Below, one piece after another: positions 33,959 through 44,100 of a DNA stretch of 64,000 nt. Position 1 is the stretch's first letter; each line of letters starts with the position of its first letter. The translations under genes and the position numbers were made by a program. The notes beneath the pieces were generated by a model, which saw only the letters and a list, made by a program, of their open reading frames with translations, was not told the DNA's origin and did not search any database. Origin of the DNA: an uncultured Gammaproteobacteria bacterium (GTDB taxonomy: Bacteria > Pseudomonadota > Gammaproteobacteria > Steroidobacterales > UBA11654); the NCBI GenBank assembly GCA_902553145.1, contig CACDKD010000005.1, forward strand, positions 30,699-94,698. Reading direction: 5' to 3'.

Positions 33959-36094
33959 TTAATTCATCAGCTTGTCTTCTAAATAAGCCAGTTGTAAAGC
34001 CAAGAGGAAGGAAAACTGATCTATGTTTGACGTTCCAGCATGCCCTCCTTCTGTATTCTCATAATAAACGATTGGTGACCCCATATCAGTCATCTTCTTT
34101 GCCATTTTCCTGGCATGTCCAGGATGAACGCGATCATCTTTTGTAGAGGTATAAAAGAATACTTCGGGATATTCAGTGCCCTTTTTTAAGTTTTGATAGG
34201 GCGAGTATTTTCTGATGAACTCCCACTCTTCGGGATTGTCAGGATCACCATACTCATCAACCCATGAAGCACCGGCCAGTAATTTGTCATAGCGATACAT
34301 GTCCAATAGTGGGACACCGCATATCACTGCATTGAATAAATCAGGTCTTTGGGTAAAAGTAGCGCCAACCAATAATCCGCCATTGGATCTGCCTTCAATC
34401 CCAAGATGATCTTTAGAAGTAATTCCTTTTTCGATCAAATCGATGGCAATAGCAATGAAATCATCGTAGGCTCTTTGACGATTCTCTTTGAGCGCAGATT
34501 GATGCCATGCTGGCCCATATTCACCCCCACCCCGAATATTCGAAACAACATAAACACCGCCAGAATTAAGCCAGTATTCAGCAATTGAGCCACCCAGATA
34601 CGATGGTGGTTTTGAGATATGAAAACCCCCATAACCATATAGAATGGTTGGATTCTTTCCATCTAAATTTATGTCCTTCCTGGAAATAAGAAAGTATGGA
34701 ATCGATGTACCGTCTGCAGAAGAAACAAAATTTTGTTCTACTCTGTACTTTTCTAGATCGATGGAATTTTTTCTAGATTTAATTTTTTTGTAATCTGCGC
34801 CATCAGAAGCATGATAAATACTTGAAGGCTCTAAAAAATTCGAGACGGATATGAAGGTATTATCTGACCAAACATCCTGTCCATAAATATTCATCGTTGA
34901 GTTTTGAAATCCTTCAATATCCTTGGAATCCCAACGATCATCTTTTTTCATAAACCTTGTAATTTTTCCATTGACGTTTTCAAGCATGCTAACCATTAAC
35001 TGCTGCTTGCCAATGCTAACTCCAGAAATAAAGCGTTGACCATCCGGTTCAAAAATAATTTTAACATCACTCTCATTGATACTATTTGCAAGAAGTGAAT
35101 TCACATTAATCTCTAACAAAGATCCAGATTTAAAGATTTCCCAATCTTCCTCAATGCTTAAGATGAGTGATTCATTGAAAAAACCATGAATATCAATCAT
35201 TTGTGGAAGATTGATCTTTATGAGTTTTTCGCCATCAAAGAGATGTAATACTTCCGAGAAGAATGTTGGGCCTTCAATGATTCCATAGTACTTTCCATCC
35301 GGTCTAATACTGACAAATGGAAAATTGAATATTTTTTCATATGATCCCGAGAAGAAGATTTTTGCCTCTTCAAGAGACTCTCCCCGATTCCACAACTTTA
35401 CCTGCATGGGGTAACCAGACTCATTCATGCTTCCTTCGCCAAAATCAGCTCCTATTAGAATCTGATCTTCATTGATCCAAGATGCATTTTGCTTTGATGG
35501 ATAAGTGTTAAATCCATCTTTTACGAATTTTTTTTCTTCCAAGTCGAACTCACGTATTGTGACTGCATCTGTCCCGCCGTCAGAAAGTCTAATGAGACAG
35601 CGCTTATATTCTGGTGCAAGACAATCGGCTCCTTTGTAAAGCCAATTGATGCCTTCATCGTTTGCAAGTTGATCAATATCAAGGATATTTTCCCAAATAG
35701 GCTCGTCTTTTAGATAAGACTTAAATGAAGTTTTCCTCCATACACCCCTGACATTTTTCTCATCCCTCCAAAAATTGTACATTTCACCATTCTGATAGTA
35801 AGCACTTGGAATCCTCTCATCGTCATTGAGCTCTTTTTTGATTCTTTCGTATTTCTCTTTGAATGCATTTGACTCGGTGTATCGAGTGAACGTTTCTTCA
35901 TTCTGCTCCTCAACCCAAGCCAGCGACTTTTTACCTTCAACTTCTTCAAGCCAAAGATAAGGATCTAAATCGGACGAGATTACACTTTGGTTCAGTGAAA
36001 AAAGGAAGAGAAAAAATAGACAGTATTTAATTGCCTTCAAGCTAATTTTCTTTCTAGAGGTATTTTTCAAAGAATAAAATAACGGTTTGTTCAT
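33959..36094 (-). CDS. Prolyl oligopeptidase-family serine peptidase (S9A)
   Basis: A 711-residue S9A peptidase with an N-terminal propeller and a C-terminal alpha/beta hydrolase domain. The catalytic Ser is in GIEGRSNGGLL, the Asp in TSTKDDRVHPGH and the His in EGGHAG. A hydrophobic segment (AIKYCLFFLFLFSLNQSVISS) about 25 residues in is a signal peptide with a long n-region, so the enzyme is likely periplasmic. ATG 36094 is chosen because the earlier in-frame ATG at 36136 would overlap the upstream peptidase gene by 83 bases; the chosen one still overlaps by 41. It probably degrades imported short Pro-containing peptides. Confidence 0.9.
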   Translation of the reverse strand: MNKPLFYSLKNTSRKKISLKAIKYCLFFLFLFSLNQSVISSDLDPYLWLEEVEGKKSLAWVEEQNEETFTRYTESNAFKEKYERIKKELNDDERIPSAYYQNGEMYNFWRDEKNVRGVWRKTSFKSYLKDEPIWENILDIDQLANDEGINWLYKGADCLAPEYKRCLIRLSDGGTDAVTIREFDLEEKKFVKDGFNTYPSKQNASWINEDQILIGADFGEGSMNESGYPMQVKLWNRGESLEEAKIFFSGSYEKIFNFPFVSIRPDGKYYGIIEGPTFFSEVLHLFDGEKLIKINLPQMIDIHGFFNESLILSIEEDWEIFKSGSLLEINVNSLLANSINESDVKIIFEPDGQRFISGVSIGKQQLMVSMLENVNGKITRFMKKDDRWDSKDIEGFQNSTMNIYGQDVWSDNTFISVSNFLEPSSIYHASDGADYKKIKSRKNSIDLEKYRVEQNFVSSADGTSIPYFLISRKDINLDGKNPTILYGYGGFHISKPPSYLGGSIAEYWLNSGGVYVVSNIRGGGEYGPAWHQSALKENRQRAYDDFIAIAIDLIEKGITSKDHLGIEGRSNGGLLVGATFTQRPDLFNAVICGVPLLDMYRYDKLLAGASWVDEYGDPDNPEEWEFIRKYSPYQNLKKGTEYPEVFFYTSTKDDRVHPGHARKMAKKMTDMGSPIVYYENTEGGHAGTSNIDQFSFLLALQLAYLEDKLMN

Positions 36095-37994
36095 AGATGT
36101 CTCTGTTTTCTTTTTTCCTAAAACCATGTCCTTCATTTAACGCATTCATATACCATACCGTTTTTTGTTTCTCTTCAAGTGATTTCACGACTTGTTCTGA
36201 TTCAGTCACTGGCACTCTGGGGTCATTTTCACCCTGAACAACAAGAATTGGGACATTGATTTTCTCGATATTATTATTCGGACTGATCGACTGAAGATGC
36301 TCCCTCATTTCAGGATCCCTCTCATCTCCATACTCTACTCGTCGCAAATCTCTTCTATAGTCTTCGGTGTTTTCCAAGAATGTAACGAAGTTGGAAATGC
36401 CAACAATATCAACAGCGGCTCTAAGGCGATCAGAATAATGCGTTGCGCTCGCAAGAACCATGTAGCCTCCGTAAGATCCTCCAATCACTGCAACTCTATC
36501 TGAATCAAGGCATGGTTGAACTTCTATCCAGTCCAGAAGTGCTCCGATGTCTTTCACAGAGTCCTCTCTAAGAAAGCCATTGTCCAGACCCAAGTAATTC
36601 TTCCCATAACCGTCACTTCCTCTCACATTCGGTGTGATCACTGCTGCACCTAGTCTCTTGGACCAAAGTTGAACTCTTTGGCTAAACGAAGGCCTTGACT
36701 GACTCTCTGGACCGCCATGGATTGAAATGATTACGGGTTGTGGCTCTGTACACTCATTCGCATAAATAAATGCAGGGATCATTCTTCCATCAAAACTTTC
36801 ATAAGAGATGAGCTTCGGTGGAACAAATTCAGAAACATCCAATCCACCAATCTCAGAAACAGTCCATCGATTTAAACTGCCATAGAGCAGAGGATTATTT
36901 TTTAGATCCAATACATAACTATCGGATGGAGATTGATAGCTATTGATGGTCAAACCCAACTTGGTCCCGTCTTCACTAAACTCAATGCCACCGATGAGGC
37001 CGATGGGTATGTTACTCACTTTTCTGTATTTTTTTGATTCTGTGTCCATCAGATACAAAGAACCCATGCCGCCCTCGTTGACTGTAAAAGCGGCCTTTTT
37101 ATGGTCGGATGAAATGGCATAACCATCGATATCCCATGGTATTCCCTCTGTCAAAACGTTGATTTTATTTGTCCTTAAGTCTTTATGTGCAAGTTGATTG
37201 AACTCGCCATACTCATTGGTAAGAAAAAATACGCCATTCTGGGATCGGTCAAATGAGAGAATTGCATTGTATGATTCATTCTCATTTGAACCGAGAATCA
37301 TTTCTTTCTTTTTCGATTGAACATCCAATAGGTAAGCTTTTGCATTTGTGATTGATATGTAGTTTTGAATCAAAATCTTTTTGCCATCCTTTGACCAATC
37401 ACTCGGACCCCACCAAGTTCCATCGGGAGACTCTAGAATCATCTCTGCTGAATTTAGATCTTTGGAATCCATTACCCAAACATCATTGGATTGACCGTTA
37501 CGGCGTGTGCTCTGATATGCGATTCGAGAACCATCTTTCTCCCACAATGCTCCGCCATTTCTTGATTTGCCATCTGTCAACATCACTGATGAACCATTTT
37601 TTGGATCCAAAAGGAAAATTTGATTGTTTTCAGTGCCTCCCGCGTCCATCGTAAATGCAATCAGTTGGCCTCCAGGCTTTCTCGATATCGAACCGATTGG
37701 CTCTTCAAAGAATGTAATTTGCTCCCTTGCTCCGCTTTGTTTCCTAACTCTATGCAATTGGCTGACATTTCCAAAACGAGTTGTGATAAATATCTCATTG
37801 CCTTCGCGATTGAATCCTCTAAAGGGTGCCGATCTTATATTCTGGTACCGGGTAAGATCGTTTTTAATGTTTTCAGGGATTATTGGAATATTCTTAAGTA
37901 TTAAATTGCCATTGTTTTCAGTTCTGTCATTTGCAAACGCAATGGCTGATGAAAATAGAAATATACTAGAAACTAAAAAAAGATGTTTTCTCAT
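36054..37994 (-). CDS. S9 family peptidase (acylaminoacyl-peptidase/dipeptidyl-peptidase type)
   Basis: A 646-residue secreted serine peptidase. A cleavable signal peptide (MRKHLFLVSSIFLFSSAIAFA) is followed by a TolB/WD40-like propeller of about 350 residues and the C-terminal hydrolase domain, with the nucleophile in GGSYGGYM, Asp in VVQGENDPRVP and His in NEGHGFRKKEN. This Gly-Gly-Ser-Tyr-Gly-Gly signature is the S9B/S9C type. It is upstream of and overlapping the S9A peptidase, so the two form a periplasmic peptide-degrading unit. Substrate preference cannot be read from sequence. Confidence 0.93.
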   Translation of the reverse strand: MRKHLFLVSSIFLFSSAIAFANDRTENNGNLILKNIPIIPENIKNDLTRYQNIRSAPFRGFNREGNEIFITTRFGNVSQLHRVRKQSGAREQITFFEEPIGSISRKPGGQLIAFTMDAGGTENNQIFLLDPKNGSSVMLTDGKSRNGGALWEKDGSRIAYQSTRRNGQSNDVWVMDSKDLNSAEMILESPDGTWWGPSDWSKDGKKILIQNYISITNAKAYLLDVQSKKKEMILGSNENESYNAILSFDRSQNGVFFLTNEYGEFNQLAHKDLRTNKINVLTEGIPWDIDGYAISSDHKKAAFTVNEGGMGSLYLMDTESKKYRKVSNIPIGLIGGIEFSEDGTKLGLTINSYQSPSDSYVLDLKNNPLLYGSLNRWTVSEIGGLDVSEFVPPKLISYESFDGRMIPAFIYANECTEPQPVIISIHGGPESQSRPSFSQRVQLWSKRLGAAVITPNVRGSDGYGKNYLGLDNGFLREDSVKDIGALLDWIEVQPCLDSDRVAVIGGSYGGYMVLASATHYSDRLRAAVDIVGISNFVTFLENTEDYRRDLRRVEYGDERDPEMREHLQSISPNNNIEKINVPILVVQGENDPRVPVTESEQVVKSLEEKQKTVWYMNALNEGHGFRKKENRDIYEQTVILFFEKYL

Positions 37995-38076
37995 ACTGAA
38001 TCACCTCGGTTTTCAGATAATTTGTGGAACCAAAATTATACTCAGATGCAGGCCAATATTTTAGCCTTTATTGAAA

Positions 38077-38622
38077 TCAATAGAGTTCGATCCTGGCTAA
38101 ATCGATTTGAGCATCATATTCTTTCCCAATTGCAACGATTCCAATAGATCTGATATTTGAAGCATTGAATGATTTTGGCTGATAGAAGTTTGATTTGATG
38201 AAACTATCGAGAGGCAATTCAATTGTTTGCCAGCCATCGGAAGCAAAAAACTGATATGAATAATACTGCCAAGGCGCTGGAGTTAAGCGAGTTCTGATGT
38301 GAAGTTCATAATTTTCATTATTTCCCCTCACTTTAATGCGAATACCCTCATATTTCTTCTGGGGAATGCCTGAAATCCCTGTAGCGAACTGAATAAATCC
38401 GCCATTGTTATCTTTGTTTACAAATCCAGTCAGTCGATAGTAACTCTCGTCTTTGTCTTGACGAAATTCTAATTTTCCCTTTGAAACGCCCCCCATAACT
38501 GTGTCTGTAAAATACACCCAGTTGCGATCATTGGGATTTCTGAGATCATCAATAATGTATGCGCCTGCTGAATCAGTCATAAAAAGAATTATAGACACTA
38601 AAAAAAACAATTTCATATTCAA
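38077..38622 (-). CDS. CIA30/NDUFAF1-family carbohydrate-binding-like protein, exported
   Basis: A 181-residue protein with a short signal peptide (MKLFFLVSIILFMTDSAGA) and one CIA30 domain: DDLRNP, WVYFTDTVMGGVSKG, GGFIQFATG, YEGIRIKVRGN, WQYYSYQFFASDGWQTIELPL and IRSIGI. In mitochondria the homologue NDUFAF1 assists complex I assembly; the exported bacterial forms have no established role and the fold is a jelly-roll often compared with carbohydrate-binding modules. It is divergent from the DUF3108-like gene across about 60 bases. Confidence 0.8.
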   Translation of the reverse strand: MNMKLFFLVSIILFMTDSAGAYIIDDLRNPNDRNWVYFTDTVMGGVSKGKLEFRQDKDESYYRLTGFVNKDNNGGFIQFATGISGIPQKKYEGIRIKVRGNNENYELHIRTRLTPAPWQYYSYQFFASDGWQTIELPLDSFIKSNFYQPKSFNASNIRSIGIVAIGKEYDAQIDLARIELY

Positions 38623-38681
38623 ATCTTCGATTCATTGTGCATCATAGATTTTCAAATTAACTTCATTTTTATCAATCAGTA

Positions 38682-39410
38682 ATGTGTTATAAAAAAGACA
38701 TGAAAGCTTTTGCAATGCATCAATTTTTAATTCTAGCTTGCATTTTGTTCCCTATTGAAACATTAAATGCAATGCCTAAGGACTATGAGGCTATCTATTC
38801 AGTAAAGCTTATGCAAGCAGATGGAACATTAAGGGCTAAATTAGAAAGCAAAGATGGGAGGTATATTTTTAGCCTCAAAACTCAACCAACGGGCTTTTGG
38901 AAGCTCATCGCCAATGGGACAATCGATGAGTCAAGCGAATTTGAGGTCATCGATGAAAAAATAAGGCCTATTAATTACAGGCTCATGGATACGATTAGAC
39001 GAAAAACAAGAAAGTCTGAGGTTGACTTCGATTGGAACAAAAAAGTAATCCAAGGTTTCTACAAGGATCGATCGATCAACTTTAAACTGGAAGAGCCGAT
39101 CCTGACAAGGATAGTTCTGCAAATAGAAATCATGCATGGGAAACAAAAAAATAACTTGCAAGACTCCTATCTGATTATTGACAAGGATGAAATCAAACAA
39201 ATAGACATCACTTCATCAAATACAGGAAAAAAGATTTCTGTTCCTTTTGGCTCATATGATGTCATAAAAGTTTCTCATCAATCAAAGAATTCAAATCGCA
39301 TAAATACCTTTTGGTTGGCACCAGGCTTAGACTTTATCCCTATTAAACTTGAGCAAACTGAGGACAATAAAGTAAATTTTGAAGCAAACCTAGTTCAGCT
39401 GATTCAATAA
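38682..39410 (+). CDS. DUF3108-like exported protein
   Basis: A 242-residue protein whose body (YEAIYSVKLMQADGTLRAKLE, then alternating beta strands, RINTFWLAPGLDFIPIKLEQ near the end) resembles DUF3108 periplasmic proteins. A hydrophobic signal-like segment (HQFLILACILFPIETLNA) predicts export. The start is uncertain between ATG 38682 and ATG 38700; neither has a clear ribosome site, and the second gives a more typical signal peptide. Function unknown; DUF3108 proteins often sit by cell-envelope or lipid genes. It is followed after 58 bases by tetR. Confidence 0.72.
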   Translation: MCYKKDMKAFAMHQFLILACILFPIETLNAMPKDYEAIYSVKLMQADGTLRAKLESKDGRYIFSLKTQPTGFWKLIANGTIDESSEFEVIDEKIRPINYRLMDTIRRKTRKSEVDFDWNKKVIQGFYKDRSINFKLEEPILTRIVLQIEIMHGKQKNNLQDSYLIIDKDEIKQIDITSSNTGKKISVPFGSYDVIKVSHQSKNSNRINTFWLAPGLDFIPIKLEQTEDNKVNFEANLVQLIQ

Positions 39411-39435
39411 TCTTGTAAAACTTTTTTTTCGTCTA

Positions 39436-39463
39436 TATACTGACCGACCGATCGGTAAGTATA
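39436..39463. promoter_or_regulatory. 28-bp palindromic operator upstream of the tetR-RND operon
   Basis: A near-perfect inverted repeat centred between 39449 and 39450. Half-sites TATACT-G-ACCGA and TCGGT-A-AGTATA pair at 12 of 14 positions. It ends 5 bases before the tetR ATG, where a TetR-type autorepressor would block transcription or leader synthesis. Size and shape fit a dimer-of-dimers TetR-family site. Confidence 0.8.
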
Positions 39464-39468
39464 GAATT

Positions 39469-40065
39469 ATGGAAAGCACTGAAATCATACTAAATAAAGC
39501 AGAAAAGCTGTTTGCGGATTCAGGTTATGGATCCGTCTCCATGACCAGCATTGCCAATGCTTGCAAGATGAGCAAAGCAAATCTTTATCATCATTTTTCT
39601 TCAAAGGAAGACCTCTACGCACAAATTCTCACACGAGCTCAGAAAAACACACAAAATATTCTGGAAAAAACCAAAGAGATCAGTGGAACGTACATCGAAA
39701 AGATTGAGTTTTTTATCAATGAACATTTGAATCAAATGCTCAAAGATCCAATGAAATATAAGCTGCTCGCAAGAGAGTTTTCTGACCTCGGTTTCACCTC
39801 TCGTGCAATGCCAAGCGTCGGACTGATGGAGCAAAATCTATCGCAGATAGTAAATTTGATAGATCAAGCAAAAAACAATAATGAGATTATTGAAGACACA
39901 AACAGCAGATTGCTTGCCTATCAATTGCTTTCACCTAACTTAACTTACATCACTCATCAGAACTTATTTGATTCAGTATTTGAAGGTCTTGGCCCTTCAT
40001 CAAATGAGAGCTTTTCAAAAACACTCACCAACAATCTTCTTAGAGGAGTTAAACGGAATGACTAG
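39469..40065 (+). CDS. TetR/AcrR-family transcriptional regulator
   Basis: A 198-residue repressor. The N-terminal helix-turn-helix is canonical: TEIILNKAEKLFADSGYGSVSMTSIANACKMSKANLYHHFSSKEDLY. The C-terminal ligand-binding domain has no recognisable ligand clue. The 28-bp palindrome abutting its start codon implies autoregulation and control of the downstream RND efflux genes. Its 3' end overlaps the membrane-fusion gene by 8 bases, which supports a single operon. Confidence 0.93.
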   Translation: MESTEIILNKAEKLFADSGYGSVSMTSIANACKMSKANLYHHFSSKEDLYAQILTRAQKNTQNILEKTKEISGTYIEKIEFFINEHLNQMLKDPMKYKLLAREFSDLGFTSRAMPSVGLMEQNLSQIVNLIDQAKNNNEIIEDTNSRLLAYQLLSPNLTYITHQNLFDSVFEGLGPSSNESFSKTLTNNLLRGVKRND

Positions 40066-41104
40066 TCTACTTAAGAGAATCATGCCGATGATTTTGCCAT
40101 TTGTTTTATTTACTTTTGGAGTGAACTCCCAGATTGTAGTCAGCACAACCTTCCCAACTACTCAAGAAATGAACGAGGAAGAAAACTTATTGGGTCTTAT
40201 TTACAGCAGATCGTCTCCAAGTTTGGCAGTGGAGGTATCTGGCCGAGTGGTTGAAATCATTGCCGATGTTGGGGATGAGGTAAAAGCCGGGGATATTTTA
40301 GCTAGGATTGATTCAGAAAAATATAATCTTCAGCACTCACAAGCAAAAGCAGAAATTGCCAGACTCGATGCCCTTCTGGTGAATCAGGAGTTGGATCTTC
40401 AACGAGCTGAAAAACTCTTTAAAGACAGTCTTGTCTCTGAAGAGATGATGGGTCGAACCAAGGCTGATTTTAATGCGCTGAAGGAGCAAATGAATGCTGC
40501 GGATGCTCAACTTCGAAATGCGAAGAGACTCATTGAGGAAACCAATATAAAAGCACCGATTGAATCGGAGGTTTCCATCAAACATATTGATGCGGGTGAT
40601 TATGTCCAACCAGGAATGATTGTATATGAGCTCGTAGACACGAAAAACTTGAGAGTTGATTTATCTTTTCCTGAATACTTAAGCCCCAAATTGAGAAGAG
40701 GTCTTGAGGTTCTTATCACTTCTCCTACCAATCCAAACGAGACGGTTGTATCAAAGATTATGGACATCAAGCCAAACATTGATGCACGAAACAAATCATT
40801 GACGACAATTATTGAATTTGAAAATCCAGGCACTTGGTTGCCTGGAGCGAGTTCAAGAGCAACAGTCGTGTTTTCTAAATTTAAGGATGCAATTGTTGTT
40901 CCTCAAATCAGCGTGGTAAGAAGATCAATGGGTGAGGTGATCTATGTTGTGAAAGAAAATACGGTGAAAGAAATCCCTGTAAAAACTGGATTACGAAAAG
41001 AAGGGTATATTCAAATATTAGAGGGCATCACGCTCAATGATGAAATCGTCAAAGACGGCGCTGGCTTTCTCACTGACTCTTCCATCATAGAAATAGTGAA
41101 TTGA
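40058..41104 (+). CDS. RND efflux membrane fusion protein
   Basis: A 348-residue HlyD/AcrA-type periplasmic adaptor. It has a signal-like N-terminus (RIMPMILPFVLFTFGVNS), a lipoyl half-motif (VSGRVVEIIADVGDEVKAGDILARID), a coiled-coil hairpin (about residues 75-140), the second lipoyl half and beta-barrel (KAPIESEVSIKHIDAGDYV) and a membrane-proximal domain. ATG 40058 is chosen because AGAGGAG precedes it and an earlier start would add residues unlike the family. There is no lipobox Cys. It pairs with the pump gene 1 base downstream. Confidence 0.93.
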   Translation: MTSLLKRIMPMILPFVLFTFGVNSQIVVSTTFPTTQEMNEEENLLGLIYSRSSPSLAVEVSGRVVEIIADVGDEVKAGDILARIDSEKYNLQHSQAKAEIARLDALLVNQELDLQRAEKLFKDSLVSEEMMGRTKADFNALKEQMNAADAQLRNAKRLIEETNIKAPIESEVSIKHIDAGDYVQPGMIVYELVDTKNLRVDLSFPEYLSPKLRRGLEVLITSPTNPNETVVSKIMDIKPNIDARNKSLTTIIEFENPGTWLPGASSRATVVFSKFKDAIVVPQISVVRRSMGEVIYVVKENTVKEIPVKTGLRKEGYIQILEGITLNDEIVKDGAGFLTDSSIIEIVN

Positions 41105-41105
41105 T

Positions 41106-44100
41106 ATGAGCTTACCCGAGGTATCCGTTAGACGCTTTGTTTTTGCAATAATGATCAATTTGGTTATTGTTCTTTTTGGCTTAATATCAGCCAATCGAAT
41201 CTCAATAGATCGCTCTCCGGATATCGACTTTTCATTGATCTCAGTCACAACTATTTTGCCGGGTGCTAATCCCGACGTAGTCGACTCCAGCGTGACCAAT
41301 ATCATTGAGAGTGCGGTGAATAGCATTCCTGGAATTGATGATGTTCGATCCAGGTCAGCGCCGGGTGTATCCAATGTTTTCATACAGTTTTTATTGGAAA
41401 AAGATCTTGATATCGCCTTCAATGAAGTTCAATCAAAAGTTGGGCAAATCAATTCGCAATTGCCCGATGATGCGGAAACGCCAATCATCAGTAAAATTGA
41501 AACCGGCGAAATACCCATCATCTGGCTGGCTTTGAGAGGCAATAGGACGCTTCAAGATTTGAGCGTTTATGCAAAAAATACCGTAAAAAGAAAGCTAGAA
41601 ACCATTAATGGTGTCGGCAGTGTAGTTATTGGGGGAGAGCAGGAACGAAATATTCGAGTCAATCTTAATTTTGACCGAATGAGTGCGTTCGGCATCACTG
41701 TTCAAGACATTGTCATGGCATTTAAAAATGAACACATCAAGCTGCCCGGTGGATTTCTCATTGATAACAGCAAAGAAGATTTATTGAAGCTTGATCTTGA
41801 GTCACACAATGTTGAAGAAATTGAAAACATAATTGTCACCTATGACCAAAATCGTGCAATCAAGCTAAAAGACATTGCTGAGGTAAAAGATGATGTTAAA
41901 GATCTAAGAAGCATGGGTCGATTCAATGGTGACCCATCCATTGGAATTGGCGTAACCAAAATTCGCGGAGAAAATACGGTAGAAATCATCGAGAAGGTAA
42001 AAACTAAAATCAGATCCGACATTGAGCCAACATTGCCTGCCGGAATGACGCTCGACATTGGCACAGACGATAGCAGTTACATCTATGAATTAATCAGCGG
42101 ACTTGGTCAGAATATATTCATTGGATTCATCGTTGCATCGCTAATTGTTCTCCTATTTTTGAGAAGTTATTCAAGCATGGCAATTGTGAGTATCACCATA
42201 CCAGTCTCACTTTTTGGTGCAGTTTTCATAATGTATGCTTTTGGACTGACGTTGAATACCATGACCATGCTTGCGCTCCTCTTACTGATTGGGATTGTTG
42301 TCGATGACGCAATTGTTGTGCTTGAAAATGCTCAAAGAAATCTAAATGAGGACACACCCGAAGAACGAATAAGGGCGAGTATCATCGGTGCAAATGAAGT
42401 CTTTTTACCAATCGTTTCATCGACGCTAGTGCTTGTCGCATTGTTTACGGTTGTATTTTTTATGGAAGGCATTGCTGCAAGATTTTTTAGATCATTCGGC
42501 GTTGTCGTTTCCGCTGGGGTTCTCGTTTCAACTTTCGTGGCTTTGACTCTAACTCCCACGCTTGCATCAAAATTTCTAAAAACAAAAAAAGAATCCAATC
42601 GGATCTTTGATGGTTTTAATCGAAGATTCAATGAAATTGAAAATCGTTACCGTGAAATGATTGAGTGGTCTTTGAGTGAAAAGAAGAAAGTTTTATCGTA
42701 TGCAAGTTTTTTTATTGTTCTGTCTTTTGTTGGATTCACCCAACTGAGTGGCGGTTTCTTCCCAGAGGAAGACGAAGGTCAATTCACAATCACTGTGAAA
42801 ACGCCTGTTGGAACAGGCATGGATTATACAAACGATCGTTTATCCTTGGTGGAAAGACTCTTGGAGGAATACGAAGACATTGAATCTTACTTCACCATCA
42901 TGGGTTCTGGGATTGAAAGTCAGGCTGTAAATATAGGGGTCATCTATGTCAGGCTGATACCAAGCAATGTTAGGGGTTTTAAACAGTACGAACTTATTCC
43001 TATCCTAAGAGAAAGGCTCAATAAGATTCCTGGCATAAAAGCATTTCCAGCACCAATGTCATTCGCCTCTGGAACGAGGGGTGAGGCCATGCAATTTACT
43101 GTTTCAGGACCAGATCTCAATATTCTGAATGAATCCATCAATGTTTTTTTGAATAAGCTTGCTGAAACACCAGAACTGGGAGATGTAGACTCGAGCATTG
43201 AACTGAATCTACCTCAAGTGAGCTTAGAGATTAATCGAGAGCTTGCATCTGAAATGGGCTTATCAACAAGGTTGATTGCAGAGGCCGCGAATATCTTTGC
43301 CGGCGGTATCGATGTCGCTCGCTTCAATGACGCCATCGGAGATGGAGAAAGGTATAAAGTGAGACTAAAAGGTGAATACGACATGTCCGTTGATGATTTG
43401 GATAAGATATACCTCAGAACACCGTCTAAAGAACTCGTTCGTCTTGACACGGTCGCTAAATTTAAAGAGACGGTTGGCCCATCAGAAATAACCAGGCTGG
43501 ATCGAATGTACAGCGCTTATTTTTATAGTGATCCAACAACATCGCTCAGCAATGCCATACAGCTGATTGAGGATGCTGCTGCCGAAACACTTCCTGTAGG
43601 TTACGAAGTTGGTTTCTTCGCTAGGGCCAAAGAGTTTAAAAGAACCAGTAATCAAATGCTTTTTGCATTCCTCACAGGTTTAATCTTGGTTTATATGGTT
43701 CTTGCCAGTCAATTCAATTCATTCAGACAGCCATTGATTGTGATGATCTCTCAGCCACTCGCAGTGATTGGGGGAACGCTTGGTATTTGGATAGTAGGGT
43801 CCGACCTCAATATATTTTCCATGACTGGCCTGGTCTTACTGACCGGACTCGTTGCAAAAAATTCAATCTTATTGATCGATCGAACGAATCAAGAGAGAAA
43901 AAAAGGATTGGATATCGATGAAGCATTGCTGAGTGCATGCCCCAGGAGGCTCAGACCTATTCTAATGACCTCACTAACATTAATACTTGCAATGATGATG
44001 CCAGCGCTGGGTATTGGCTCTGGCGTTGAATTAAGTCAACCGCTGGCTATAGCAATTGTTGGGGGAATGATCAGTTCAACTTTTCTAACGTTGGTGATTA

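Noticed and set aside
39968..40057. N-terminal extension of the membrane fusion protein
   Set aside because: It overlaps tetR by about 90 bases and lacks a ribosome site, while ATG 40058 follows AGAGGAG and begins a signal-like segment.
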